From contig NZ_JAPEMU010000001.1 of the NCBI RefSeq assembly GCF_026342405.1, positions 1,550,001 through 1,614,000 on the forward strand: a stretch of DNA of 64,000 nucleotides. The letters run 5' to 3'. Of this stretch, positions 25,302 through 33,019 are shown in pieces. Source of the stretch: Kitasatospora sp. NBC_00240. GTDB lineage: Bacteria > Actinomycetota > Actinomycetes > Streptomycetales > Streptomycetaceae. Made by a program: the position numbers and the translations under genes. The notes under the pieces were generated by a model, which saw only the letters and a program-made list of their open reading frames with translations, was not told the origin of the DNA and searched no databases. Position 1 is the stretch's first letter; every line of letters begins with the position of its first letter.

Positions 25302-25342
25302 CGACAAGTTTGGTTGTCGCCCGACGAACGGTCACCTATGGT
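25302..25342 (+). promoter_or_regulatory. Leaderless promoter with overlapping palindrome
   Basis: TTGTCG (25314-25319), 17 bp, then TATGGT (25337-25342) lie seven bases before the ATG at 25350. An inverted repeat CGACAA-N6-TTGTCG (25302-25319) overlaps the -35 box and could be an operator. The divergent CHASE3 kinase promoter probably shares this region. Confidence 0.6.
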
Positions 25343-25349
25343 GGCAGGC

Positions 25350-25724
25350 ATGCCAGCCGACCGCTTCGCCGCCCTCCTGGGCGAGGACCAACTCGCGTCC
25401 CTCGCGGACGCGACGCTCGGAGAACTCGCCGGCCGCCTCGCCGCCCGGGCGTTCCGTCCGCTGCCCGCCGCGGACCCGGGTGCCCCCGCGCCCGGTGAGC
25501 CCTGGGAGGCCGACGCGCAGCACGACGCGCTGACCCGGCTGCACGCCCTGATGCACCTGCGGAAGGCCGCCGAGCGCCTCGCCGACCAGGCGGCCCGCGA
25601 CGCGGCCAGGGCCGGGGCCGGCTACCCGCAGCTCGGGCAGGCCTGCGACATCAGCCGCCAGGCCGCCCGACTGCGCTGGCCCGGGCTGGTCCCCCCGGCT
25701 CCGCACCGCAACGCCCATTCCTGA
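25350..25724 (+). CDS. Small HTH-like protein paired with response regulator (copy 2)
   Basis: The protein has 124 residues and is a clear paralogue of the gene at 15055. Shared features are an N-terminal LADATLGELAGRLAARAFRPLP helix, LHALMHLRKAAERLADQAARDA, AGAGYPQLGQA, and the recognition-helix-like DISRQAARLRWPGLVPPAP. The start at 25350 is supported by the leaderless promoter spacing; an in-frame ATG lies 12 bases earlier. Sixteen bases separate it from the response-regulator gene. The function is unknown, but conservation of both partners in two copies argues for a working pair. Confidence 0.82.
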   Translation: MPADRFAALLGEDQLASLADATLGELAGRLAARAFRPLPAADPGAPAPGEPWEADAQHDALTRLHALMHLRKAAERLADQAARDAARAGAGYPQLGQACDISRQAARLRWPGLVPPAPHRNAHS

Positions 25725-25739
25725 GAACCGGAGCACCTG

Positions 25740-26177
25740 ATGGCCGCCCGCCCGCAAGCCGGCTCGTACAGCGTCCTGCTCGTCGAGGACGACGCAGCCG
25801 ACGCCATGCTGATCGAGGAGGCCCTGTTCGAGCAGGGCATGGCCCGCACCATCGTCAAGGCGGAGGACGGCGTCGTCGCCCTCGAACACCTCCGGGAGAA
25901 CGCCGCCCGGTACCCCGACCTGATCATCCTCGACCTCAACATGCCCCGGATGAACGGCCGTGAGCTGCTGGAGGTCCTCAAGGCGGACGAGCAGCTCAAG
26001 CTGATCCCGATCGTGGTCCTCACCACCTCCGCCGCCCCCGAGGACGTCAGCGGTGCCTACCACCGGCACGCCAACGCGTACGTCACCAAGCCCGTCAATC
26101 TCGACGACTTCACCCGGGCCGTCCAGAGCATCGACAACTTCTACCTGGAGACGGCCGCCGTCCTCGCCCGGCCCTGA
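25740..26177 (+). CDS. Single-domain response regulator, Rcp1-like (copy 2)
   Basis: The protein has 145 residues, very close to the regulator at 15438: VEDDAADAMLIEEALF, acceptor LIILDLNMPRMNGRELLEVLK, VVLTTSAAPEDV and YVTKPVNLDDFTRAVQSI. It has no output domain, so it must act through a partner protein. GGAG lies about eight bases before the ATG. The convergence of the two sequences suggests a recent duplication or strong shared constraint. Confidence 0.92.
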   Translation: MAARPQAGSYSVLLVEDDAADAMLIEEALFEQGMARTIVKAEDGVVALEHLRENAARYPDLIILDLNMPRMNGRELLEVLKADEQLKLIPIVVLTTSAAPEDVSGAYHRHANAYVTKPVNLDDFTRAVQSIDNFYLETAAVLARP

Positions 26178-26263
26178 CCTGCGGCAGAAGCCGGGAGGCG
26201 CCCCGCCGGGGGCGCGTCCCCGGCCCCGCCTCCCGGTCGCCGGCCACCGGTCCGACGGCCGGT

Positions 26264-26288
26264 GCATGACCTCGCGGAACCGGGGTAG
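26264..26288 (+). promoter_or_regulatory. SigB-type promoter, GCAT-N15-GGGTAG
   Basis: GCAT (26264-26267) and GGGTAG (26283-26288) are exactly 15 bp apart and lie 56 bp before the ATPase gene. The pattern fits the streptomycete SigB consensus GNNT-N14-16-GGGTA and is identical to elements at 30706-30730 (minus strand) and 32277-32301. Confidence 0.65.
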
Positions 26289-26344
26289 GCGGTGGCGCAT
26301 GCCCGGCCGCGAGCGCACCGGGCCACGAACGGGGACGGTGCCTG

Positions 26345-26782
26345 GTGCCGGAGGCGGGAACACTGACGGAACAGACCTGGACGGACTTCATCTTCCGGGC
26401 CGGTGCCGCCTACGACGGCACGCCGGGCACCGCCTCGGCGGCACGGCGCTTCGCCGACGACTTCCTCGCCGAGGCCCAGACGGTCCACGGGGTCCCGGTG
26501 ACCGAGGCGCTGGCCGGCACGGTTCGGCTGGTCGTCAGCGAACTCGTCACCAACGCCGCGAAGTACGCACCGGGCCCCTGCCTGCTCGACCTGGAACTCA
26601 CCGTCGACGACATCCGGGTGACGGTCTGGGACACCGAGGCGCGTCTTCCGGCCCCCCGGTCCCCGGATCCGGCACGGGTCGGCCAGCACGGCCTGGAGAT
26701 CGTCCTCGCGGTCTGCCGCCGCTACGACATCGAGCGGCACGCGGGCGGCAAGCGCGTCCGGGCGCACCTCCCCCTGGACTGA
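26345..26782 (+). CDS. RsbW-type anti-sigma/ATP-binding protein
   Basis: The protein has 145 residues, one HATPase_c_2 domain: N-box RLVVSELVTNAAKYA, VTVWDTEARLP, and a G2-like GQHGLEIVLAVCRRYDI. The G1 DxGxG is degraded to DTEARLP, a common variant in the many streptomycete RsbW-like proteins. It may bind a STAS antagonist and a sigma factor. The GTG start is taken from family length; the ribosome site is weak. A SigB-type promoter precedes it, suggesting feedback by the sigma factor at 29728. Confidence 0.85.
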   Translation: MPEAGTLTEQTWTDFIFRAGAAYDGTPGTASAARRFADDFLAEAQTVHGVPVTEALAGTVRLVVSELVTNAAKYAPGPCLLDLELTVDDIRVTVWDTEARLPAPRSPDPARVGQHGLEIVLAVCRRYDIERHAGGKRVRAHLPLD

Positions 26783-26935
26783 GCCGGCTCCGCCGGTCAC
26801 CCCTCGTGCCCGGCCCCGGGAGGCCCTTCCGCCCGTCCCGGCGCCGGGGCGCTCCGGCGGAGCGGCCCGTGGGCGCCGCCGGCCCCGGCCCGTGCACGGC
26901 GCGGCCCGGGCGGAGGGCACCCGGCCCGCGCCGGC

Positions 26936-27874
26936 TCAGCCGCCGCCCAGCCGGGCCGCGAAGACCACGGTGTCGTCCTCCTGGCGGGTGCCGAAGCCTT
27001 CCAGCAGGTGGTCGCAGAGCGCCTCCGGCTCGCCCGGTCCGGCCTCGGCCGCCAGGCGCAACCGCTCCAGCGAACGGTCCAGGTCCACCCCCCGGCGCTC
27101 GACCAGCCCGTCGGTGACCATCACCAGCCTGCTGCCGGGGGCCACCTCGTGCCGGGTCGCCGGCGGCTGCGGCAGGCCCAGGCCCAGCAGCGGGCCGTGC
27201 TCGTGGACGTACCGGGCCCGGCCGTCCGGGCCGACCAGCAGCGGCGGCAGGTGCCCGGCGTTCGCCAGGTGCAGCAGGCCCGTGCCGGACTCCAGCAGCG
27301 CGACACAGAGCGTGGCCGTCCAGCCCGGCCGGTGCCGGCCCAGCAGCGCGTCCAGGCGCTCCAGCAGCACATCGGCCGGATGCCCCTCGTTGGCGTACGC
27401 CCGCAGCGCGTGCCGCAGCTCCCCCATCACCATGGCGGCCTGCAGGTTGTGGCCGGCGACGTCGCCGACCGCCATCAGCAGGCCCCCGGGAGTGGCGACG
27501 GCCTCGTAGAAGTCCCCGCCGATCTCGTTCTCGGTCGCCGCCGGGAGGTAGCGCACCGCCAGGCCGACGCCCGGCCAGTCGGGGAGGGTCGCCGGCAGGA
27601 ACGTACGCTGGAGTGTCAGGGCGAACTGGTGTTCCTCGCTGTAGAGCGCCACCACACCGCGGTTGGTCTCCTCCAGCTCCGCCGACAGCACCGAGTACCG
27701 CGCCACCGCCTCCCGGTGCTTCTCCCGCAACGCGGCGAGACTGCGCTCCGATTCGCGGCACCGGGCCCGGGAGGCCGCCAGGGCGGCCAGCAGTTCGCGC
27801 TCACGGGCCGAGGGCCCGCCGGCGGCCGGCGAGACGGCTCCGGACTCCCCCGGCAGCTCCCGTGCGCTAACCAT
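26936..27874 (-). CDS. PP2C (SpoIIE-type) serine phosphatase with coiled-coil N-terminus
   Basis: The protein has 312 residues. The N-terminal coiled coil (25-85) ends with LEETNRGVVALYSEEHQFA, the same phrase that occurs twice in the hybrid kinase at 17522. The phosphatase domain has NEIGGDFYEA, VGDVAGHNLQAA, VMVTDGLVERRG and EDDTVVFAARL. It has no receiver, so activation probably depends on the coil binding a partner such as RsbT. The ATG at 27874 has a GGGG run upstream; the GTG six bases earlier is an alternative start. Confidence 0.9.
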   Translation of the reverse strand: MVSARELPGESGAVSPAAGGPSARERELLAALAASRARCRESERSLAALREKHREAVARYSVLSAELEETNRGVVALYSEEHQFALTLQRTFLPATLPDWPGVGLAVRYLPAATENEIGGDFYEAVATPGGLLMAVGDVAGHNLQAAMVMGELRHALRAYANEGHPADVLLERLDALLGRHRPGWTATLCVALLESGTGLLHLANAGHLPPLLVGPDGRARYVHEHGPLLGLGLPQPPATRHEVAPGSRLVMVTDGLVERRGVDLDRSLERLRLAAEAGPGEPEALCDHLLEGFGTRQEDDTVVFAARLGGG

Positions 27875-28347
27875 GCGCACCCCGCAGGACCGACGGGCCG
27901 GCGGCGAGCGGACGGGCGACCGCCGCCGGCGGGACCATCGCCGAGGCGGCCGGGAGGCCCGGGGTCCGGCCGTCCGCGGCCGGACCCGCCTCGGCGGGGA
28001 ACAGGGACATGTGATGATTCATCGGACCTCGGGCGGACTCGGGACGCGCCGGTCAAGGCGCGCGACTCGGGAGCGGCGGGACGGCTCCGGAAGGACTCGC
28101 CGTTCCGGACGCGGGGGGCGAACCGCCCCGCCGTACGTCCCGCCTGCCCGCCCCGGCCACTCCCATGCCCCTCGGTTCGCTCGGTACGGGGCACCGCCCG
28201 CTCCCCGCAGCCGACCGGCCGCTCGCACCGCCGGGCCACCCGCACCCACGGCCGTCCGTACCGACAACCGCTTGCACCCACGGCCGCTCGTACCCACAGC
28301 CGGCCGCACCACCGGTCGTTCACACCGCCGTCCGCACCGCCGGTCGT
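27875..28347. other. Intergenic region with degenerate short tandem repeats
   Basis: No ORF of coding character is seen. From about 28200 to 28358 the sequence is a degenerate tandem array; the clearest part is a 19-bp block at 28312-28330 repeated at 28340-28358 (28-bp period), around CCGGTCGTTCACACCGCC. The array runs into the 3' end of the minus-strand ATPase gene, where it encodes that protein's last residues. Confidence 0.55.
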
Positions 28348-28863
28348 TCACACCGCCGGCGCGGAGTCCCGTCCGGCCGGACGGCCCGTGAAGCCGGGAC
28401 CGGCCGGTTCGCGACTGCGCAGGCGGGCCGCGCCGAGCTCCGCCCAGACGCTCTTGCCGCCCGGATGCGGGTCGGCGCCCCAGCGCTCCGACAGCCGCGC
28501 CACGATGTGCAGCCCGTGGCCGCCCGGGGCGGTGGTGAGGTGCGGCGGACGCGGACCGGGCAGCGTCGTCTCGTGGTCCAGCACCTCGACCCGCAGCCCC
28601 TCCGGGGAGGCGGTGAGGACGAGTTCGCGCGGGCCACCGCCGTGGATGCAGGCGTTGGCGAGCAGCTCCGAGACGATCAGCAGGATGTCGTCGGTGAGGG
28701 TGTCGGCGTCGGCCCACCCCCAGTCCTCCAGGGCCTGCCGGGCGAAGTGCCGGCCGCGGCCGACGGGCCCGGGCACGGCCAGCAGGGCGAGGCGCCGGCG
28801 CTGGCCGGCCTTCGGCACACCTGCCCGCTGCGGCACGCCCGCCCCTGGGTCGATGGATGTCAC
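28348..28863 (-). CDS. RsbW-type ATP-binding regulatory protein
   Basis: The protein has 171 residues from a GTG with GGTGAG six bases upstream. The domain is HATPase_c_2: N-box ILLIVSELLANACIHGG, EVLDHETTLPGP, and G2-like GGHGLHIVARLSERWG, then GGKSVWAELG. The C-terminal 30 residues are Arg/Pro-rich and encoded partly by the tandem array downstream. It lies near the STAS antagonist and sigma genes on the same strand and may be their cognate anti-sigma factor. Confidence 0.85.
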   Translation of the reverse strand: MTSIDPGAGVPQRAGVPKAGQRRRLALLAVPGPVGRGRHFARQALEDWGWADADTLTDDILLIVSELLANACIHGGGPRELVLTASPEGLRVEVLDHETTLPGPRPPHLTTAPGGHGLHIVARLSERWGADPHPGGKSVWAELGAARLRSREPAGPGFTGRPAGRDSAPAV

Positions 28864-29139
28864 TACGTTCTCACCCCGCGGTTCGGCGCTGTCGGTGGAT
28901 CGGGAGGTCACGGATCCGGTGGTACCCGGCGCGGTCCGCCGGCCCGGCGGCTCGCACGCCGTTCCGTACCGTGTCACGCCTGCCCGCTGAGACCCGGGGA
29001 ACACCAGCTGCCCTGTTTCTGCACATCTCCCCGGGCGGCGGGCAGGCCGGGCCGAGCCGCCAGGCCGGACGGCGGGCAGCGGCGGCCGCCGGCACGGCCG
29101 GAGGGTCCAGGCCGACGGCCGCGACCGTCCCGGGCCCGG

Positions 29140-29520
29140 TCACCGTGCGGCGAGCGCGTGCTCAAGCGTGGGTTCGAGTGCGAACACCCGGTCCGCGCCG
29201 GTGATCTCCAGCAGCCGCAGCAGCTGGTCGGGGGCCCCCGCCAGCCGCAGGGCCGTACCGGCACTGTCGGCGTCGGTACGCGTGCGCAGCAGCAGGTTGA
29301 GGCCCGAGGAGTCGCAGAACCCGACCCGGGACAGGTCGACGACCATCAGCGGCGCGCCGGAGCGGACCGCCTCCTCCAGGGCCGGCCCGACCGCGAGCAC
29401 GCCGTCCAGATCCAGTTCGCCCTCCAGGGAGCAGACCAGCGCACCGTCGTCGGTACGCCGGAACTCCGCCCCCGGCCCGTCGGGGGCCGGCATCGCGGCG
29501 GCGTTCGCCGGATCGTTCAT
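29140..29520 (-). CDS. STAS-domain anti-sigma factor antagonist
   Basis: The protein has 126 residues, a classical RsbV/SpoIIAA-type STAS domain: LVCSLEGELDLDGV, MVVDLSRVGFCDSSGLNLLL. The serine pair in CDSSGL is the site that RsbW-type kinases phosphorylate and PP2C phosphatases reset. GAGGTGGAG precedes the ATG. It lies between an RsbW-type ATPase and a SigB-family gene on the same strand, although gaps of about 200-275 bp separate them. Confidence 0.92.
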   Translation of the reverse strand: MNDPANAAAMPAPDGPGAEFRRTDDGALVCSLEGELDLDGVLAVGPALEEAVRSGAPLMVVDLSRVGFCDSSGLNLLLRTRTDADSAGTALRLAGAPDQLLRLLEITGADRVFALEPTLEHALAAR

Positions 29521-29665
29521 CTCCACCTCGGTTCTTCGTCGTCGGCACCGCACCGACCTTCACATCTGACCCTACAAAAAATCGCCCGGCCGCCCGCGGG
29601 CAGGCCGGTCGCCGCCGGACCGGGGCGCCCCGTGCGGGAGCCGTCAGCCGCCCCGGGCACCGCGC

Positions 29666-29710
29666 GGACCGGGGCCGAACCCGGCGGGGACGCCGGCCCG
29701 GCCCCGGTCC
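29666..29710 (-). terminator. Hairpin after the sigma factor gene
   Basis: GGACCGGGGCC (29666-29676) and its complement (29700-29710) form an 11-bp stem just beyond the sigma gene stop codon on the minus strand. Confidence 0.6.
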
Positions 29711-29727
29711 GGGGCGGACACGCCGGC

Positions 29728-30642
29728 CTAGCTCTCCGCGAGCAGGGCCGTGCGCAGATGGCCGAGGATGCGGGTGAGGAGGCGGGAGATGTGCATCTGG
29801 GACAGGCCCAGCTCCTGGCCGATCTGGCCCTGGGTCATCTCGGCGCCGAACCGCATCGCGAGGATCGCGCGGTCCCGTTCGGGCAGCGCGGCGATCAGCG
29901 GCTTGAGGGTCTCCAGGTGCAGGACCGCCTCGAAGCCGGCCTCCTCCACCGCGAACCGGGCGCCCAGCCCGGCGCCGGAGCCCGACCCGGCGTCGTCGTG
30001 CTCGGAGGGGGCGTCCAGCGAGTGCGCGGTGTAGGCGTTGGCGGCCTTCATCCCCTCGATCACCTCACGCTCGGTCAGCGAGAGGTGCTCGGCGAGCTCG
30101 GCCGTGGTCGGCAGCCGGTCCAGGACCTGCTCCAGCTCGTCGGAGCCCTTGGCCAGGGCCAGCCGCAGCTCCTGCATCCCCCGGGGCACGTGGACCATCC
30201 AGCTGGTGTCGCGGAAGAACCGCTTCATCTCGCCGGTGATGGTGGGCAGGGCGAAGGTGACGAACTCGAACTCTCGCGTCGGGTCGAACCGGTCGATGGC
30301 CTTGATCAGGCCGATCGTGCCGACCTGGATGATGTCGTCCATCGGTTCGCTGCGGTTGCTGAAACGCCGGGCGGCGAACTTCACCAGCGCCATGTTCAGC
30401 TCGATCAGGGTGCCGCGGACGTACGAGTACTCGCGGGTGCCCTCCTCCAGGTCCCGCAGCCGCAGGAAGAGGTCCTTGGACAGCACCCGGGCGTCCGCCG
30501 GCGCGATCGCACCCGCGTCCTCGATCCGTGGCGCAGGCCCGTCCGAAGCCGCCGGAGCGGCCTCGGGTCGCGCGGTGGCCGGGGCCGAAGTCACGCCGAG
30601 GTCCGAAGCGACGGTTGACGCTGTGTCCTGAAGGACTGCCAT
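29728..30642 (-). CDS. SigB/SigF-family RNA polymerase sigma factor
   Basis: The protein has 304 residues. An Ala/Pro-rich N-terminal 45 is followed by region 2 (LVKFAARRFSNRSEPMDDIIQVGTIGLIKAIDRFDP, then EFVTFALPTITGEMKRFFRDTSW), region 3 (LAEHLSLTEREVIEGM) and region 4 (ALPERDRAILAMRFGAEMTQGQIGQELGLSQMHISRLLTRIL). GGGAGAGGG precedes the ATG. The gene is preceded by a GCAT-N15-GGGTAG element, so it probably transcribes itself. Its activity should be set by the ATPases, antagonist and phosphatases in this region. Confidence 0.94.
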   Translation of the reverse strand: MAVLQDTASTVASDLGVTSAPATARPEAAPAASDGPAPRIEDAGAIAPADARVLSKDLFLRLRDLEEGTREYSYVRGTLIELNMALVKFAARRFSNRSEPMDDIIQVGTIGLIKAIDRFDPTREFEFVTFALPTITGEMKRFFRDTSWMVHVPRGMQELRLALAKGSDELEQVLDRLPTTAELAEHLSLTEREVIEGMKAANAYTAHSLDAPSEHDDAGSGSGAGLGARFAVEEAGFEAVLHLETLKPLIAALPERDRAILAMRFGAEMTQGQIGQELGLSQMHISRLLTRILGHLRTALLAES

Positions 30643-30705
30643 GGATATCCCTCTCCCTGGTCACGAACGCGGGCCACGGATCGGCGCAACGCTCCTGGGC
30701 CGCGG

Positions 30706-30730
30706 CTACCCCGCGATCACCCGCGCATGC
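30706..30730 (-). promoter_or_regulatory. SigB-type promoter of the sigma factor gene
   Basis: Read on the minus strand, GCAT (30730-30727), 15 bp, then GGGTAG (30711-30706) lies 63 bp before the sigma gene ATG. It is identical in both boxes and spacing to the elements at 26264 and 32277, consistent with autoregulation. Confidence 0.65.
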
Positions 30731-30751
30731 GCCGCGGCGCGAAACTGACCG

Positions 30752-30766
30752 TACATGCGGCATGTA
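30752..30766. promoter_or_regulatory. Perfect palindrome upstream of sigma promoter
   Basis: TACATGCGGCATGTA has 7-bp arms around one base. It lies about 20 bp upstream of the -35-like GCAT box of the sigma gene, a position suited to an activator or an upstream repressor. Confidence 0.5.
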
Positions 30767-31132
30767 TGACGCTTGTACGGGTTTGCGCCCTCAGGTGGAC
30801 CGGAGTGCCGACCCGCGCGGTACGGGCAGTCGGCCTGACCGTTCCCGGGGAGGACGAACTTGGCGGAGTGTCAGCCGGAGGCGGGATCAGCCGCACCGGA
30901 GGGCGCGGACCGTGCGGACGACGAAATCACGATGCCCACGGCGCCCCATTCGGCGTAGGGGGATTTCCTCCGGTATTCCGACGGCGCGTCCGGTGGTCGC
31001 ACGTCCGCCGTCGTGATTTCCGGCCCGTTTCGCCATCCGTACCGTCCGACTGCCCGTCACTCCCCGGCCGGACGGAAGCGGCCGGACCGACGCGGCGGAC
31101 ACGCGCGGCCGGACACGCGCGGCCGGGCACGC

Positions 31133-31165
31133 GGGCGGGGCGCACCCTTGGGGTGCGCCCCGCCC
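31133..31165 (-). terminator. Perfect 15-bp stem hairpin terminator
   Basis: GGGCGGGGCGCACCC and its complement flank a TTG loop, 40 bases beyond the stop of the 56-residue membrane protein gene. Confidence 0.85.
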
Positions 31166-31205
31166 GAACTGCCCTACGACCAGCGCGCCTTACCGGCGCG
31201 GTGTG

Positions 31206-31376
31206 TCACCAGCGGTACCACCGGTGGCGACTGCCGGAGGGGTGCGTCCCCCGGGCGACGAATCCGAGCAGCCAGACCACCAGGACGAAGACGGCTATCC
31301 ACCACAGTGCCTTGAGGGCGAAACCGGCGCCGAAGAGCAGAAGCGCGAGAAGAAGTACCAGAAGCAGCGGACCCAT
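31206..31376 (-). CDS. Very small hydrophobic membrane protein
   Basis: The protein has 56 residues. Two hydrophobic helices (MGPLLLVLLLALLLFGAGFA and about 24-43, with LWWIAVFVLVVWLLGF) are followed by a basic, aromatic tail (RHRWYRW). GGGAGGTC lies eight bases before the ATG, which makes this the start even though the frame stays open further upstream. Proteins of this size and pattern are common in Streptomyces and often noted only as hydrophobic proteins. The function is unknown. Confidence 0.75.
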   Translation of the reverse strand: MGPLLLVLLLALLLFGAGFALKALWWIAVFVLVVWLLGFVARGTHPSGSRHRWYRW

Positions 31377-31691
31377 TTCGAAGACCTCCCAGTCGGTGTC
31401 GAAAACCGCATGCCCGGGTCGGTCGGGGCTATTCCTGGGAATCTTCCGCGAGAAAGCGGGCATACGGCCGGGCCGTCCACCCGGCGGCACGCGGTGGACC
31501 GCCCGGCGCGCGCGGCCGTTCCCCTCATGGCGCACCGGTCCTGTCGGTCCGAGGTGTCAGGGTGGTGACAGGACCACGGCCGGGACCCCACGGGGGCGGA
31601 CGCGCGCGAGGCCCGACCCCCGCACGACCGCATCCCGCACCCGCATCGAGACCGACACCGACACCGACACCGCTACGAACGGAGTACCCCG
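31377..31691. other. Divergent intergenic region
   Basis: This gap of 315 bp lies between divergent genes. It contains a short ACCGAC microsatellite (about 31650-31672) next to the VOC gene. No further gene is seen. Confidence 0.5.
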
Positions 31692-32153
31692 ATGAGCCGC
31701 CAGTTCCAGGTCACCTTCGACGCCCACGACCCGCGAGCGCTGTCGTCCTTCTGGCGCGACGCGCTGGGCTACGTCCACCCCGGACCGCCCGGGGTCGCCC
31801 TGCCCGAGGGCGCCGACCCGCTGGCCGCGTGGGACGACTTCCTCGCCCGGATCGGCGTGCCGGAGGACCAGCGCAACACGAGGTCGGCCATCCAGGATCC
31901 GGACGGGAACGGCCCGCGGGTGTTCTTCCAGCAGGTGCCGGAGGACAAGGTCGCCAAGAACCGCGTCCATCTTGACGTCCGTGCGGCTCCCGGGCTGCAG
32001 GGGGAGAAGCGGATGGCGGCACTGGAGGCCGAGTGCGAGCGGCTGGTCGCCCTCGGCGCCACCCGGCTGCGCCGCTACGAGCCCGCTCCCCCGATGAGCG
32101 CCGGCTTCATCGTGCTGACCGATCCCGAGGGCAACGAGTTCTGCCTGGACTGA
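31692..32153 (+). CDS. VOC-superfamily (glyoxalase-like) protein
   Basis: The protein has 153 residues built of two beta-alpha-beta-beta-beta units. The first begins FQVTFDAHDPRALSSFWRDALGY. The second has KNRVHLDVRAAPG and ends AGFIVLTDPEGNEFCLD. The candidate metal ligands are the His in HLDV and the Glu in GNEFC. GGAG lies eight bases before the ATG. VOC proteins include glyoxalases, dioxygenases and antibiotic-binding proteins; the substrate cannot be told from sequence. Confidence 0.88.
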   Translation: MSRQFQVTFDAHDPRALSSFWRDALGYVHPGPPGVALPEGADPLAAWDDFLARIGVPEDQRNTRSAIQDPDGNGPRVFFQQVPEDKVAKNRVHLDVRAAPGLQGEKRMAALEAECERLVALGATRLRRYEPAPPMSAGFIVLTDPEGNEFCLD

Positions 32154-32276
32154 GGCCGCCGGGTCCGGCGCCGGTCGACCGCCGTCCCCGGGCGGGGCCG
32201 GGCGGGGCCGGGCGGGAGCGGCCCCGGTGGCATGGCGCGCCGGCCACGGGGCGAGGGACAAAAGGGACCACCGGCC

Positions 32277-32301
32277 GCATGCGCCCCACCCCTTCGGGTA
32301 G
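32277..32301 (+). promoter_or_regulatory. SigB-type promoter, GCAT-N15-GGGTAG
   Basis: GCAT (32277-32280) and GGGTAG (32296-32301) are 15 bp apart and lie 74 bp before the ATPase gene. This is the third exact copy of the element in the region. Confidence 0.65.
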
Positions 32302-32375
32302 GCGGGTCGTGAGCCGGAGAGCGGCCCGCTCCCCGGCCCCGACCGCACCGACGCAGCCCGAACCAGGGAGGGGCA

Positions 32376-32966
32376 GTGGACATGGCACAGCCGGAGAACG
32401 ACACACGGACGGCCCGGGGCCGGCCCCGGGCCGACGGAAACCGCTCGGACGGCCCGGCCCGGAGGAGGCTCCGCCCGATGACTGAGAGCACCCCGGACAC
32501 CGCCGTGCTGCCGCTGGCGCCCGGCTCCCCGCACGTCGCGGGCCTCCCGCACGTCCCGGGCCTCCCATCCGTCGCCGACCTCCCGGAAGCACCCGGCCGG
32601 GGCTGGCGGATCCCGCCCGGGAGCGGCACCCTCGCCCGCGCCCGCGAGCTCGCCCGGAACACCCTGCGGGAATGGGACCACCCGGGCGAGGAGTACGCCC
32701 ACGCCGTCCTGCTGGTGTCCGAGCTGGTCACCAACGCCCACCGGCACGCCGGCGGCCCGGCCGACCTGGAACTGAGTCCGGTGCCGGGCGGGGTGCTGCT
32801 CCGGGTCAGCGACTCCTCGCCACGGCTGCCGGTCCGGCGGGAGCCGGGCGCCGACGGCGGCTTCGGCCTGCACCTGCTCGCCCGGCTCAGCGAATCCTGG
32901 GGCGTGGAGCCCGTCCCCGGCGGCAAGTCGGTCTGGGCCCGGCTCGCTCCCCACCCGGACGCCTGA
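32376..32966 (+). CDS. RsbW-type ATP-binding regulatory protein
   Basis: The protein has up to 196 residues. The HATPase_c_2 domain (75-190) has HAVLLVSELVTNAHRHAGG, LRVSDSSPRLP, GGFGLHLLARLSESWG and GGKSVWARL. The GTG at 32376 follows GGGAGGGG. An ATG at 32478 with GAGGAGG ten bases upstream is an equally good start, giving 162 residues and dropping a low-complexity N-terminus. Between them lies a short repeat coding for HVAGLPHVPGLP. The SigB-type promoter upstream links it to the sigma factor at 29728. Confidence 0.85.
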   Translation: MDMAQPENDTRTARGRPRADGNRSDGPARRRLRPMTESTPDTAVLPLAPGSPHVAGLPHVPGLPSVADLPEAPGRGWRIPPGSGTLARARELARNTLREWDHPGEEYAHAVLLVSELVTNAHRHAGGPADLELSPVPGGVLLRVSDSSPRLPVRREPGADGGFGLHLLARLSESWGVEPVPGGKSVWARLAPHPDA

Positions 32967-33019
32967 CAACCCGGCCGAGGGCCTGGCCGTCCGGTCGGGC
33001 GGGAGCCCGGAGAGCCCGC

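Larger units (their letters stand above)
30643..31132. other. Long promoter region upstream of the sigma gene
   Basis: This gap of about 490 bp has no convincing gene. It contains the SigB-type element (30706-30730), a perfect palindrome (30752-30766), and further out GC-rich sequence with a 14-bp tandem repeat around ACACGCGCGGCCGG near 31098-31125. Confidence 0.5.

Noticed and set aside
29166..29182. GGGTTCGAGTGC, resembling a tRNA T-loop
   Set aside because: No acceptor or anticodon stem can be drawn around it, and it lies inside the STAS gene.
28165..30618. 817-codon open frame on the plus strand opposite the STAS and sigma genes
   Set aside because: It runs through three unmistakable minus-strand regulatory genes and has shadow-frame composition.
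31651..31672. ACCGAC microsatellite as a possible CRISPR-like or regulatory array
   Set aside because: The unit is six bases with no spacers; a simple repeat.
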